In this document: in pieces, positions 51,428 through 62,171 of the stretch | Numbering within the stretch: position 1 is the first letter of the stretch | Layout: each line of letters starts with the position of its first letter | Assembly (NCBI GenBank): GCA_022266195.1 | Contig: WHVY01000003.1 | Span: forward strand, 2,976,001-3,040,000 | DNA length: 64,000 bases | Reading direction: 5' to 3' | Origin: Tetranychus cinnabarinus | Lineage: Eukaryota; Arthropoda; Arachnida; Trombidiformes; Tetranychidae | Translations under genes and position numbers: made by a program | Notes under the pieces: model-generated | The model's input: the letters and a program-made list of their open reading frames with translations, nothing else | The model's database searches: none | What the model was told of the DNA's origin: nothing

Positions 51428-53334
51428 TTAAATTTTATCAATATCAAAATCATAATAATTTGTTACTTCCATAGTAACTTGGTCATTGTAATCATTTACT
51501 GAACAACAATTAACAGAAAGGTTATTAAGGGCACTTGCGAGATCATAATTTGTTTGAATTGATTCAGCTTCATAAGAGTAACTAAATCCAGTGTGGGACC
51601 AGCAATTGTAAATTGTTTGAGTAGTTACATCTTTCCAAGCTGAATCTACCCAATTTAAAGCATTAAATAAATTAATTTTTTTGAATTTTTCATTTAATGG
51701 GTTAATTTAATATTTACCAGGTTCAATATTAGAAATTAAAAAGTTAACAAAAAGAGTGAGATATTTCGATATAAAGGAATGAATAATTCCTGCATCTAAT
51801 GGCTGAATATGACTTGTAGTTTGAGGAGGAAGAAATTTAAACGAAATCATATTGTACTTTTCAGCGTTCACTTTGTGTCCAGCAAAATTGTCTAGAATAA
51901 GTAATATTTTTTTTCCTTCTTCTTCTAATCTTTGGTTCCAATTAGAAAGCCAATTGTCAAATGTCTTAAAGTCCATCCAAGCATTTGACTGAGAACAATA
52001 ATTGACATCAATATTATCTAGCCAACCAACAAATGAACATCGAGATTTTTTGGCTGTACCAATGACTAAAGGCTTTTCCTTATCACCAGCTCGGTTGACA
52101 CATAAGGACCTGATTTTCATTTATAAATGAATATCTTTCAAACGCGTTCTAAGATTTGTGATTGAATAATCATTCACATTATTAAACGAACAATGAAATC
52201 TGACAAAACAATGCATTCAATGATATAAATTTTTTTGATTCAAAATGTTCAGTTTAATATAGTTGATGTTAAAAGCTATTGATTAGACAAAAAATGTTGA
52301 CTGTGGGACTGAAGTTTTCGATCGATGATATGTACCGACAACTTTTATCGACAAATAATAAGTTTCAGATCTCTAGCTATTCTGATCACAGAATGGCGGA
52401 GGTTTAACCGAAAATCGAAGTGATCTGTGATCACAGAAACAGAGAATTTTATTTTTCAAAATAATTACATTTTCTGTTTAGCCATCAAAAGTTACCTGAG
52501 AAAAATAAGTTTCATGAAAAAATCTTGTCCCATAATTGAAAAAAAGGCGATCGAAGTTTGTACTTTGACCTCGATTTTCTCGAAAACTGTCGATCGGAGA
52601 AAATTTTTAATGCCACTAATGGACTCAGTTTTTATGGGCCTACAAACATACAAAGTTGAAACTCTTAACTCGAAAGTCAGATTTTTTGGCAACACTCCTT
52701 TACTTATGAAATAAGTTTAAACTGGCGTTAGTCTCCAAAACAAAGCAGTCTCATCACAGTTGTAGATAAATTCACTTCTCCAGTCAATAATAATTCTTGG
52801 TATCATTTCTGTTTTCCATGCATTCACCTTCACCATGTTTGCTCCTTTTGCCTCAATAGAAATTTTCCCAAACTTCAAGTTTGTCTTCTGTCTAAATGAA
52901 TCAAACCACCCTTCACTACAATTTAATTCATGTCTACCAATTTCAATTGCTTTGATTCTAGCATAATTTTTGATAAAACTAGGTTTCAATCCAATCCCTT
53001 TTGTTTGACACTCCAGGATGAAATCCTTGACAAGATTATCATGAACAGTATGTTTATCTTTTTCAACCCTGAAAAGAGAAGAGAAAAGAAAAAATTATTA
53101 AAAATTAGACAAAATTATCAGCTTGAAGGAACGAAAATAATTGTCTTACCTGGCTCTCTTCACCATTCCATTTTCCACTGCGTAAACTATATCATTTTTA
53201 GATGAAAAACACCGGTAAATTGTTGCCCGACTTACATGGTACTGATGCTGAGCATCGAAATTATTCAAATCCTTATTTTCTAAATTTGAAATTAACTTTT
53301 ATTTTTCACGATTCAATAAATTTCTTCTTGGCAT
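51428..53334 (-). pseudogene. pogo/Tigger-like transposase, disrupted
   Basis: Reading leftward: an N-terminal DNA-binding part (MPRRNLLNREK, then a stop, then YHVSRATIYRCFSSKND), a probable ~75-bp intron near 53147-53071, a CENP-B-type helix-turn-helix part (EGWFDSFRQKTNLKFG, 52900-52860) and the start of the DDE domain (YNCDETALFWRLTPV). At 52716 a family A repeat interrupts it. The frame resumes at about 52115 with PLVIGTAKKSRC, ILLILDNFAGH and LPPQTTSHIQPLDAGII, the pogo-type catalytic core with two Asp regions. Near the end, NWVDSAWKDVT and CWSHTGF are typical of the Tigger C-terminus, and the stop lies at 51428-51430. It cannot produce active enzyme. Confidence 0.85.
52245..52716. repeat. 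Family A repeat, copy 7, nested in the pogo-like element
   Basis: A single-arm copy with AATGGACTCAGTTTTTATGG, TTTTCTCGAAAACTGTCGAT, CGAAGTTTGTACTTTGACC and GTTTCAGATCTCTAGC. It splits the transposase between the first and second part of the DDE domain, so it entered after the transposon. Confidence 0.8.
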
Positions 53335-53427
53335 TTTGTATTTCCATTGAAAAAAATGTAAACAAAGAAATTGGTTACTTCTAAGGGGTCGTATACAAAT
53401 TGAGTCTCATTATCTCAGCCTTTGCTG

Positions 53428-53979
53428 TATATGAGATTTTAAATTACGATACAATATGCTGCATTAAGTCAATATCTATGTATTTGTATTAACATGTTGA
53501 TCAAAATGAAGTTCTGCAAATAATTTTCCTCAATCTATAAATAGTTAATAAGACAAAGGCAAATACATTTGTTTTAGATCGACCAATTTCGTTAGTTATT
53601 TTCGCTGGAATAAAATAACTAGAAATTATGACCATGCTTACTGTATAAGTATTTTATCGGATTCGGTTGCGTGTAGGACTATACTAACATTGAGTCTTCG
53701 GAGGACCGGTACCTACATCAAATAGTTACTAAGCAACTATTACGATATAATGAACAGAGAAACAGACTACTAGGTGTTCAGATGAACTATCCGTGTATTG
53801 TTGCGTTTACAACTCAGCATCTATGAAAGCTAGAGTTATAATGTACGCCGATAGAATGAATGCCATAGTTTGTTTTTCGGTAATTTTGATGTACGATTCT
53901 TTCAATTTTTATCAGGCCAAGTCCAAAAATCTTATTTATGAAGGTCTTATGCTGAAAATGCAAAATCCAAGCAATCACA
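53428..53979. other. Spacer between pogo-like element and gypsy relic
   Basis: No clear gene. Part of it may be decayed upstream reverse-transcriptase sequence of the following retrotransposon relic, but I could not support a reading frame. Confidence 0.35.
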
Positions 53980-54727
53980 GAAATGCCTAGACCAACAAAT
54001 TTAGATAAATTGTAGCAATTTTTAGGCCTTGCATCCTACCATCGCAGATTTATTCAAAATTTTTCTCTGATTGCAAAACCATTAACTAAACTGACAATGA
54101 AAGATGCAACCTTTGAGTGGCTAACAGAACAGGAAAACTCTTTTCAAACACTTAAACACGCGTTAGTTACTCAACCAATGCTTCATCATTTAAATAATCA
54201 ATTGCCAGCAGAAGTGAGGTGTGACGGTTCGTCAATCGGCCTTGGAGCAATTTTATTGCAGAAAGTTGATAATCTGACGAGGATTGTTGCTCATGCGTCA
54301 AGAATGACAACAAAACACGAAAAGAATTATGCCATTAGCGAATTAGAAGCATTAGCAACCGTTTTCGCTCTTGAAAAATTCAGATCGTATCTGATTGGTG
54401 TTATTTTCTGTCATTACTGACCATTGCTCATTATGTTGGATGTTTTCAAAAAAGAAATTATCCCCCAGATTAACTAGATGGGCTTTAGCCCTGCAAGAAT
54501 TTGACTTTCAAGTAATTTACAAAAGTGGAAAGCATCACAAAATGCAGACTGCTGATGCATCTCGCAATCCAGTCGAACCAGCATGTGAGCCAGAAATTGA
54601 CAGATGTTTAAACTTACTAATGATCAATGAAAACAGTAATCAAGATTTATATTATGCGCAGCTTCAAGATCCAAAAGCTTCAAAGATTATTGAAAAACTC
54701 AATGAACCTTCAAATTTGGTCGGATAA
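53980..54727 (+). pseudogene. Ty3/gypsy retrotransposon pol fragment (RT end and RNase H)
   Basis: A decayed piece of retrotransposon polyprotein. Around 54000-54096 the sequence reads FLGLASYHRRFIQNFS and IAKPLTKLT after an in-frame stop, the classic join between reverse transcriptase and RNase H in Ty3/gypsy elements. It continues with FEWLTEQENSFQTLKHAL, then DGSSIGLGAILLQ and ISELEALATVFALEKFRSYL. A frameshift near 54400 leads to ITDHCSLCWMF, LTRWALALQEFDFQVIYKSG and ADASRNP. No integrase, gag or complete protease is present. It is inert. Confidence 0.88.
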
Positions 54728-55011
54728 ATTGGTTCAAATTCATCACCTTGATTGGTTCCAGTAGAAGACAAATCGGCCATTTTTTTATAATAGTAACAAG
54801 TTAAAGAATCAAAAAGACACTTAAAGTAGAGAAAATAAACTTAAAATAGCAAACTGAGGACAGTGAATACTTGTTTGTGCGGGAAAATATAACGTAAAAA
54901 CATGTTGTAAACACAGAGTTCTCGTTATCGTCCGCGGAGTCATCGTTGAGTACATTTTTACTTAAACACTTTTTGTATATAAGCTCTTTTCCTGTTGTTA
55001 AATAAACAGAG
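54728..55011. other. Possible LTR remnant
   Basis: Contains a TATA-like GTATATAAG (about 54976-54984) and an AATAAA signal at 55001-55006 in the spacing usual for an LTR R region. A matching second LTR is not seen, so this is a suggestion only. Confidence 0.3.
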
Positions 55012-55975
55012 TTAATCTCGGCTAAACTTCCGTATCCAGCCTGCTGAATTTCTTGATGAAACTTTGTGTACTTATAGAACTCGACGAGCTGAGTCCAAAT
55101 ATATAGGTCATTTTATGCGGAAACGCCCCCTAGCGGAGAAAATTGTACTTGTACGAAAACGCGTTTTAGGCCATTTTGAGCGTTGCGCATGCGCATAGAG
55201 CAATTTTTTTGACCTCGACTAACCTTCACAAGCTGACCAATGTGTATGCGAAGTTTCAAGACTCTAGCAATCATACTTGCAGAGATATGGGGCAATATAC
55301 ATAAAATACAAAACATATACAAAATCATTAGAAAACAATAAAATCTCATTTCAAAGGCATTAAATGTTGATATGTGAACACTAAACACTTCACATGAATC
55401 GTAATTATGGTACTCAATGACATAGGTTAGGTTAGGTTAGGTTAGGTTAGGTTAGGTTAGGTTAGGTTAGGTTAGGTTAGGTTAGGTTAGGTTAGGTTAG
55501 GTTAGGTTAGGTTAGGTTAGGTTAGGTTAGGTTAGGTTAGGTTAGGTTAGGTTAGGTTAGGTTAGATTCGTGCACGTAGATTTGTTGATTAGACTGTTAC
55601 ACATACATTTAATGGGTGTTTAATACTTCATTTTCTGGTTTCGAGGCTTTTTACATGTATTCGCTGTTACATGTGTTTTTTATGTATATTGCCCCATATC
55701 TCTGCAAGTATGATTGCTAGAGTCTTGAAACTTCGCATACACATTGGTCAGCTTGTGAAGGTTAGTCGAGGTCAAAAAAATTGCTCTATGCGCATGCGCA
55801 ACGCTCAAAATGGCCTAAAACGCGTTTTCGTACAAGTACAATTTTCTCCGCTAGGGGGCGTTTCCGCATAAAATGACCTATATATTTGGACTCAGCTCGT
55901 CGAGTTCTATAAGTACACAAAGTTACATCAAGAAATTTAGCAGGCTTGATACGGAAGTTATACCTTAATCTCTCC
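55012..55975. repeat. Large foldback (two ~300-bp arms) with a telomeric-type repeat in the loop
   Basis: The left arm (55012-55310) and right arm (55677-55975) are inverted copies. They are perfect over at least 200 bp (for example GCGCATGCGCATAGAGCAAT left against its inverse right) and slightly diverged at the outer ends (CTAAACTTCCGTATCCAGCC against the inverse of GGCTTGATACGGAAGTTATA). The spacer of about 366 bp carries a perfect TTAGG array. No transposase and no clear target duplication were seen. Confidence 0.88.
55424..55565 (+). repeat. Perfect (TTAGG)n array, about 28 units, interstitial
   Basis: 142 bp of uninterrupted GGTTA units, reading TTAGG on the plus strand, between ordinary sequence on both sides (CAATGACAT and ATTCGTGCACG). 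TTAGG is the telomere unit of most arthropods. The array has no variant units, unlike old degenerate arrays. Confidence 0.97.
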
Positions 55976-56159
55976 GGAGTTAAGTGTTATGTTCATTTTT
56001 TAACATTACAATATTTAACCATACTGGATCTACTGCAAACAGTGTAATCTGAGCTTTGATATGCAATTTCCAATATTTGTATTTTATGTGTGTTTATGCT
56101 GTCAAAAGACGCTTTCATTTAAAAAAGAGTGCAGGTGAAAACTCGAGCATTCGAGGAAA

Positions 56160-56462
56160 GTGTTGAGCCTTGGTAGGTTTGTAAAAGTAGTCGAAGTCAA
56201 AGTTGAGATTTCGATTGCTTTTGTACAATTATGGAAGTAGATTTCTTCATGAAAATCAATTTACTTCCATAATTGTACAAAAAGCTACCCAAGTTTGAAC
56301 TTTGAACTCATTTTTCTCAAAAACTGGCTCAGAGAAATCTTTAAATCTCACAAATGGACTCAGATTGTAGGTACCTACAAACCAACAGAATCTAAATTAG
56401 AAAGAAATTAATTTTCACCCGTTTTGCCTATTTGTTTCAATTTGTGCAGAAATGTGATAATT
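56160..56462. repeat. Family A repeat, copy 8, with complete right terminus
   Basis: The left part is a shortened hairpin (TTGTACAATTATGGAAGTAG and its inverse, about 56220-56285). The right part shows AATGGACTCAGATTG, then TTTTCACCCGTTTTGCC, and ends AAATGTGATAATTGTG, the mirror of the left end of copy 1. It fixes one border of the family. Confidence 0.75.
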
Positions 56463-56634
56463 GTGTTGACGCCCTCTATTGATATAAAATATCCCCCAAT
56501 TTTGGGGCTAGGCCAATCTTTGCCAAAAACTATACAGTAAATTTCGACCCCTATAGGAACCTATTCTGAAGATTGCATCAAAATCGTGATTATTTTTCTT
56601 GAGTTATCGTTTCACAAAAAAACGCGAATTCATA

Positions 56635-57975
56635 CAGTGGAGTCAATAAATAAGTTGAAAAGGGCGCTTAGCTCTTTTTTTGGCGCTAAGGCAGGCGTGG
56701 CTTTTTTTACTTAGAATATTTCTATTCAATTTTTTTGCTTTACCATCAACTCAACTCTCTATTAGTTGTAATCGTTATTTTTGTGTGTTATTGACTCAAA
56801 TTTGATTGGTGTTTTATTACCATTGGTCAATAAGTAAGTGGAAAATTTGAATTTGCTATATTTTGACGTTTTAGATTTGGAACTCAATTATCTAAGGTAT
56901 GTTTTTCAAGAGTCTCAATGGTAATAAAAAAAACAAAATTACTTACATTTCTTTTATCTTCTATTTTTGTATGTTTAGATGAAAACAAAGGGAGGTGACC
57001 ATTGCTGCGAGGCAATTTATCCATTTAAAAAGATCACAAGGTCAAACACTAACCAAACTATCCAAAGATCATGGTATTTCAGTTGAAGGAGTAAGGAAAA
57101 TAGTTAAAAACATTGAAAAGACAGGGTCACCAACAAACCAAGAAAAGGAGCACCAAGAAGAACAACTGAACGACAAGATCGAGGTATTTTAAGAGAGGTC
57201 AAAATCAATCCTAAGATCACTGTGACTGAATGGAAAGAGAAGCTGAAGCTTTCTGTTTGCTCGACAACAATCAAAAACAGAATCCATGAAACTGGATTAA
57301 AAGGTTATGTTGCCAGGAAGAAACCAATTATAAGCATAAAGAACCAACAGAAGCGACTTGATTGGGCAAAGCAAATAATCAATAAGCAAGATAATCCTGA
57401 TGACTTCTGGGAATCAATTGTTTGGTCTGATGGGAGCAAATTCATGTTAGTTAATAATAATAGAAGGCAATATGTTTGGAGAAAGAAAGGTGAAGCCTTC
57501 AAGATTGGTAATACAACACCAACGGTCAAACACGGTGGAGGATCAGTGATTTTTTCTCAGCTAAAGGTATCGGAAACTTAATATTCATTGATAAAATAAT
57601 GACAGGTGAAATTTATCGAGAAATTTTGGACCAAAATTTGAAACAGTCAATCACTAAAATGAATCTCAGTAAAGAATTTGTTTTTCAACATGATAACGAT
57701 CCTAAACACACTTGTAAGTTAGTCAGTAATTATTTACTAACAGAGAAAATTCCAGTTCCTCCTTGGCCTCCACAATCACCTGACTGCAATCCAATTGAGA
57801 ATCTCTGGCAATATCTCGATGATCATATTCTAAAAGAAGCGAGAAAAAATTTGAACTCTCTGAAACAGGCAATAATAGAGACTTGGAATGCAATACCTGA
57901 CGAGTTCCAAATCAAGCTAGTCAAAAGTATGCTAAATCGCCTAAAAGAGGTTATTTAAGCTCGAGGTGGACCAAC
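56635..57975 (+). mobile_element. Tc1-like (DD34E) transposon relic
   Basis: The left end follows a TA at 56633-56634 and reads CAGTGGAGTCAATAAATAAG. No matching right inverted repeat was found before the next repeat structure, so the right end appears lost. A frameshifted transposase fills 56979-57958. Confidence 0.75.
56979..57958 (+). pseudogene. Tc1-type transposase with at least three frameshifts
   Basis: An N-terminal helix-turn-helix (LTKLSKDHGISVEGVRKIVK) is followed by a GRPR-like hinge and a second HTH (STTIKNRIHETGLKGYVARK). The catalytic part has IVWSDGSKF, FQHDNDPKHT and CNPIENLW, and I count 34 residues between the second Asp and the Glu, as in Tc1 itself. Frame breaks occur near 56990 (one base), near 57135 (one base) and near 57555, where the VWG region after GGGSV is deleted. 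A short 5' leader intron is possible (56897-56978). It is not functional. Confidence 0.88.
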
Positions 57976-58150
57976 TAAATATTGAATAATCAAAAAAGCT
58001 AAAAAATTGACCAAAAAGACACAAACATGATCTCACAAGGGAAGTAACCCAGCTGGTACAGGCAGATCAAAATGAAAGTGGATTTAATGGAAAGCCCGTG
58101 TCAGAAAACCCTTAAAAACACTAATCTCGCAATGAGCAAATCTGAAAAAA

Positions 58151-58584
58151 GTGGTATACCTTCATTTCGCCACTAAAGACGATTTCAAGATGATCTTCTT
58201 AAGGCTAGAGAGGGGTTTAACTCATTTTCAAAATGGAATTCAGAGCCTTATTTTGCTCAATTATTTTTACATATTGTTAGTTTCAATTTCACAATTTTAG
58301 TTTCACAATTTAATTTAGGATGGAAATCATTAATAGTACTAGAAGCTACAGAAAAATCAATTCACTATGAATTTTATATAATTTTAACAAAAAATTGAAT
58401 TGAACTCATATTACGGTGTATTTGCAAGCTATTGGAAATTCATTAGATTTACTTGATCATCTTTGTACTAATTTAATGTGAATAAATTTCAAACAAAATC
58501 TTGCCCCTTTTCGTCAGTTAAGTGAGTTTTAAGAGATTAAAAAGATCAAGCTTAGAAGCTTTAGTGGCGAAATGGAGGTGAACC
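58151..58584. repeat. Foldback with CATTTCGCCACTAAAG ends
   Basis: GGTATACCTTCATTTCGCCA at the left and TGGCGAAATGGAGGTGAACC at the right are imperfect inverted copies (about 26 bp), about 430 bp apart. No coding frame and no obvious target duplication. It may have removed the right end of the Tc1 relic. Confidence 0.5.
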
Positions 58585-58747
58585 GAAAAAAGTTACAGGG
58601 TCACAAATGTTTTGATCGCGGAGGTCAAAATGATTAATAAAATCGAATTTAAGAATAATATTTATGTAAAATCAGGTGTAAATTAGGTGTAAATGATAAC
58701 GAGGAACCCAAATCTGGCTTCAGTTTTTCTCTACTATTTTTAGTTTG

Positions 58748-58911
58748 CGAAAAAATCGAAAAAAACCATCAAAATGAACACCCGAAAAATATCTCGAAAA
58801 ATTCAAATCTGAAAAAAAAACTTGCTTTAAAATGAATCAAATGTCTTTTGCATCATAAAATAATTTAATGTCCTCGGGTGTTCATTTTGATGGTTTTTTT
58901 CGATTTTTTCG
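58748..58911. repeat. Short palindrome
   Basis: CCATCAAAATGAACACCCGA at 58766-58785 and its inverse TCGGGTGTTCATTTTGATGG at 58874-58893 lie within a longer inverted match that includes the neighbouring TCGAAAAAA tracts. The spacer is about 88 bp. Likely a small non-autonomous element. Confidence 0.65.
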
Positions 58912-58944
58912 ATTTTTAAAGATCACATTTGATAAATTAAAAAC

Positions 58945-59115
58945 AGTATTCTATCCATGATGTGTAATAACAATTTTTATCGATGAATAAGTTTTAACTC
59001 TCTAACTCTCAAGTTAACAGAAAGAAGTCGCTCTAACTGAAAAGCGAACTGATCTGTTGCACAGAAACTGAAAATATTTATCGTAACAAATGCTTTTTCT
59101 GGCTGATTATCAAAA
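58945..59115. repeat. Family A repeat fragment, copy 9
   Basis: Diverged core pieces (ATCGATGAATAAGTTTTAAC, GCGAACTGATCTGTTGCACA and CTTTTTCTGGCTGATTATC) match the middle of copy 7 in order. Confidence 0.5.
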
Positions 59116-59579
59116 TCAAATTATAATCAACTGAAATCTATTACTCAATAGAGAATTAAAAAATTATGAGCTGAATATTATTTTTTGCTACAATCAGTGT
59201 TGCTCCTTTACCTTCTTCGCCCAAAGGAATTTTGCTCAAACCCCATTTCTCAAAATAACCCAAATTATTTATTACACGAGTATTAAATTTAATTAAAAAA
59301 AACAATTTCTTAAACGATTAACTTATCATGCTGATTATGGTGCTAACTAAAACGTAACTGTTTGAATTAAAATTTCATTGCAATTTTTAAAAACTTACAT
59401 GTTCTGTTTCATTCATATCGAAGCAATTTTATTTAAGCAACAAAAATAGAAGTGGTTATGTTGATAAATAATCTTTGAAGAATGAGCAAAATCAGACAGG
59501 AGTAGTTAGTAAACAATAGTTTTAGCCTCAACATCACGGGAATCTAATCCAGGCTTGCATGTTCATAGCTTTCAGTTTG

Positions 59580-59780
59580 TTAAGCCTCAGTAGCGCCATC
59601 AGTAGGGCCATCAGTAGCGCCATCAGTAGTAGTAGGTGCTGTAGACATACCATTATCAATTGGACTCATTCCAGGAATAGGTGGAAGTGTCATAGCTTTC
59701 ATTCGCCAAGCTGAACTGTGGGCAAACATAGCTACAAAGACCATAAAAAAGACAATAGATGTAACTGGAGTAAACTTCAT
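59580..59780 (-). CDS. Small secreted Thr/Pro-rich peptide, 66 aa
   Basis: Single exon on the minus strand from ATG at 59780 to TAA at 59580. Residues 1-24 are a clear signal peptide (MKFTPVTSIVFFMVF, then cleavage after HSSA). The mature part of about 42 residues starts WRMKAMTLPPIPGMSP and ends in a Thr/Asp/Gly-rich repeat-like tail (DGATDGPTDGATEA). There are no cysteines, so it is not a disulphide-rich toxin. I do not recognise the family. It could be a salivary or cuticular secreted peptide. It lies head-to-head with DUF229 copy D, and a decayed relative occupies the same place upstream of copy C. Confidence 0.6.
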   Translation of the reverse strand: MKFTPVTSIVFFMVFVAMFAHSSAWRMKAMTLPPIPGMSPIDNGMSTAPTTTDGATDGPTDGATEA

Positions 59781-61063
59781 TTTTACTTGGTTTTTGTTGT
59801 ATTACTTTTTTTCAACGAATTGGAGTAAAATGTAAACACTTAATCAACTTTTGTTTTCAAATGATACATTAACGTATTAAACGAGCACTATTTATACTTA
59901 TCTACAGAACATGGCTTATCGACAAGTTGTTTATTGTCTCATTGGCGTTTTTCATCTTCATTAATCATCAACAGCTCTCAAAACATGGCATATGTCAAAT
60001 TTTATGAATCAGTCAAAATAAATATTAGCCTATGTAAATTGTTTTAATCATTAGCTATTACCTTGACAATTTTTCGAGGTGATGATTAGATATTTTCCCA
60101 GCCTTCATCTTATTGCTAAAATATTCAATCATAGCAACCCTCTGAAAATGTTAAACGTTTAACCATAACTCGTCTGAAGAGATGACTTGTTGGCAAGTTA
60201 TTTCATGCGTCATTGGTGTTGCTATCTTCTCGAACCATCAGCAGCTCTCAAAATACGGCAAATGTCAAATTCGTCCGATTGTCCTGTGTAAATTGTATAA
60301 TAGATTTCCTTATCGTTCATGCTTACGATTTTCTTTCTTCACATCATACATGTATCAATCATTTTAGTATATGAAAACAGATTGAGCTACAATTGAGAAA
60401 TGGTGAAGTGCTTTTACTCGAAAGTGATTCAAATCTGTGTTTCTCATGTTATTTTACATTCAAAAAATCAATTTAAAGGCATTCGGAACCCTTCTCTGTA
60501 TTCATCCAAGATGTTTGTATTTGTATGAGAACGGTAATGAAAAAGTGGGCGAATTTTCAGGAAACCTTTTTCTCAACATTGTATTTTGTAATATTGTGAG
60601 ATATTATTTCAATCTTATATTAAAACAAATCTATGAGGCACATCACAGATAATAATAGAAAGTTGAACATCACAATTCATATAAAACAAGTTTAGATCAC
60701 TTTATAATCAGTATCGCCTATTTTCATTTCAACTTTAATCAGCTATGATTCTGTTGAATAACTTATTGACCAAATACTAGACTTTCAAACGAGCATTCAC
60801 TATTTTACCATTTCTTCTACAAGTATATTGATTTCCATAACCAATATGATAAATAAATAACTATCATTGACTAGATCACATCATTCGGCTGAATAAATAC
60901 ATGTACCAATTGTATTAGATAAATATGTTCAAATAAAGCTCTCCGTTTGTTGCTCTCTGCGTGTTATCCGGATGAATAATTTAATATCTAATAGTTAATT
61001 CATTTTCAAAGTGTTTCACATTTCTTATTTTCGTATTATTACTTCCGACAAATACGGTTCTGT
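59781..61063. other. Spacer between the peptide gene and DUF229 copy D (segmental duplicate)
   Basis: Collinear with 44303-45960 but without the MITE and family A insertions found there. Probably contains promoters for both divergent genes. The stretch just before the start of D (ACTTCCGACAAATACGGTTC) closely matches that before C (ACTTCCGACAAATACAGTTC). Confidence 0.6.
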
Positions 61064-62171
61064 ATGATGAGATTGCAGTCCATTAAATGCACAATATTTG
61101 TTTTATTTTGTTTCTGGTTGTTTTACCTAATTTTTGAGTTACATTTTATACGAAAATCTACCAAAATCATCTATGAAAATGTATACAGACATCATGATGA
61201 CTGGTACGAGTCCAACTCTACGATGTGTGATCTTCCCCTTCGTATGGATCCCTATGATCCCACGATAAAAGGTTTCATCAAGAAGTTGAACCGAACAATA
61301 ATATGTGAAAAATCAGAGAATGGAAGTTCTAACTCGCTTTACAATCTTTACCAAGGACAATCTTTATCTTATATGAATGATTTTGATTCAATTGTACGCA
61401 TAATGCGGATCCCGGGAAAAGCATTCAATTGTATTTATGAACCTTTCTATCGTGTCGATGGTGATGATAGAGATGTTGATTTTCCGGAAAAGAAACCATT
61501 AATTGGTTATAAATTAGATTTGGAAAAAATTGGAGCTGAGTTTGTTAATATCGAGTGCAATCTTTCGGGTTCATTAGTTTATAGCAACATCCATTCGTGG
61601 CCAAGTCGAGTTCCTTCCCATGCAGATGCCACATCTTCCAATAACAAAGATCATTCGATATCTAATAATCATGCAATTCCAGATTTAAATAAGCAATCAG
61701 TGATGATTCTTGTCATAGAATCAATGTCTTTCCTCAATTTTAATCGATTTATGGTTAAAACGAAAGAAGCATTATCGAAGTTGTCTAATAATTTCATTCT
61801 CCAAGGATTGAACAAAATGGCTGATAATTCTTTTCCGAATATGATGCCACTTTTATCAGGTAAATTTGTTTTCTTTTTGCTTCTAAACTTATATCCCATT
61901 CGTTTCATTTGCATTTTTACATTGTTAAATTCGTAAATGTAAAAGAAAATCTTTTTGTCTGCAACCTGTTTGACCAGGGGATGAACTAATTCCGAAAGAA
62001 ATAAAACTAATCAACATTTAAAACAAAATTAAATTCCAACCTTATGGTGTTTGGTTCAGAAATATTTTTAAATGAGGCAATAATGATTACAATTACGTAA
62101 TGAAAGACAACTATAGCTAAAGGAGTCAAATTCAAGATTATTATCGATGATGTTTGTATATTTATTATAAA

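Larger units (their letters stand above)
51336..53427. mobile_element. pogo/Tigger-like DNA transposon, 2.1 kb, with nested insertion
   Basis: Terminal inverted repeats CAGTAAGGGCTGAGATAATG (left) and CATTATCTCAGCCTTTGCTG (right, inverted) extend about 26 bp, with TA on both outer sides. It contains a minus-strand transposase remnant (see 51428-53334) and a family A insertion at 52245-52716. Subtracting the insertion, the element would be about 1.6 kb. Confidence 0.88.

Noticed and set aside
55424..55565. A true chromosome end
   Set aside because: The array is flanked on both sides by more than 8 kb of other sequence, including genes and transposons, so it is interstitial.
55113..55871. Identical 65-residue peptides encoded on opposite strands
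   Set aside because: They are the consequence of the perfect inverted arms of the foldback, not evidence of two genes.
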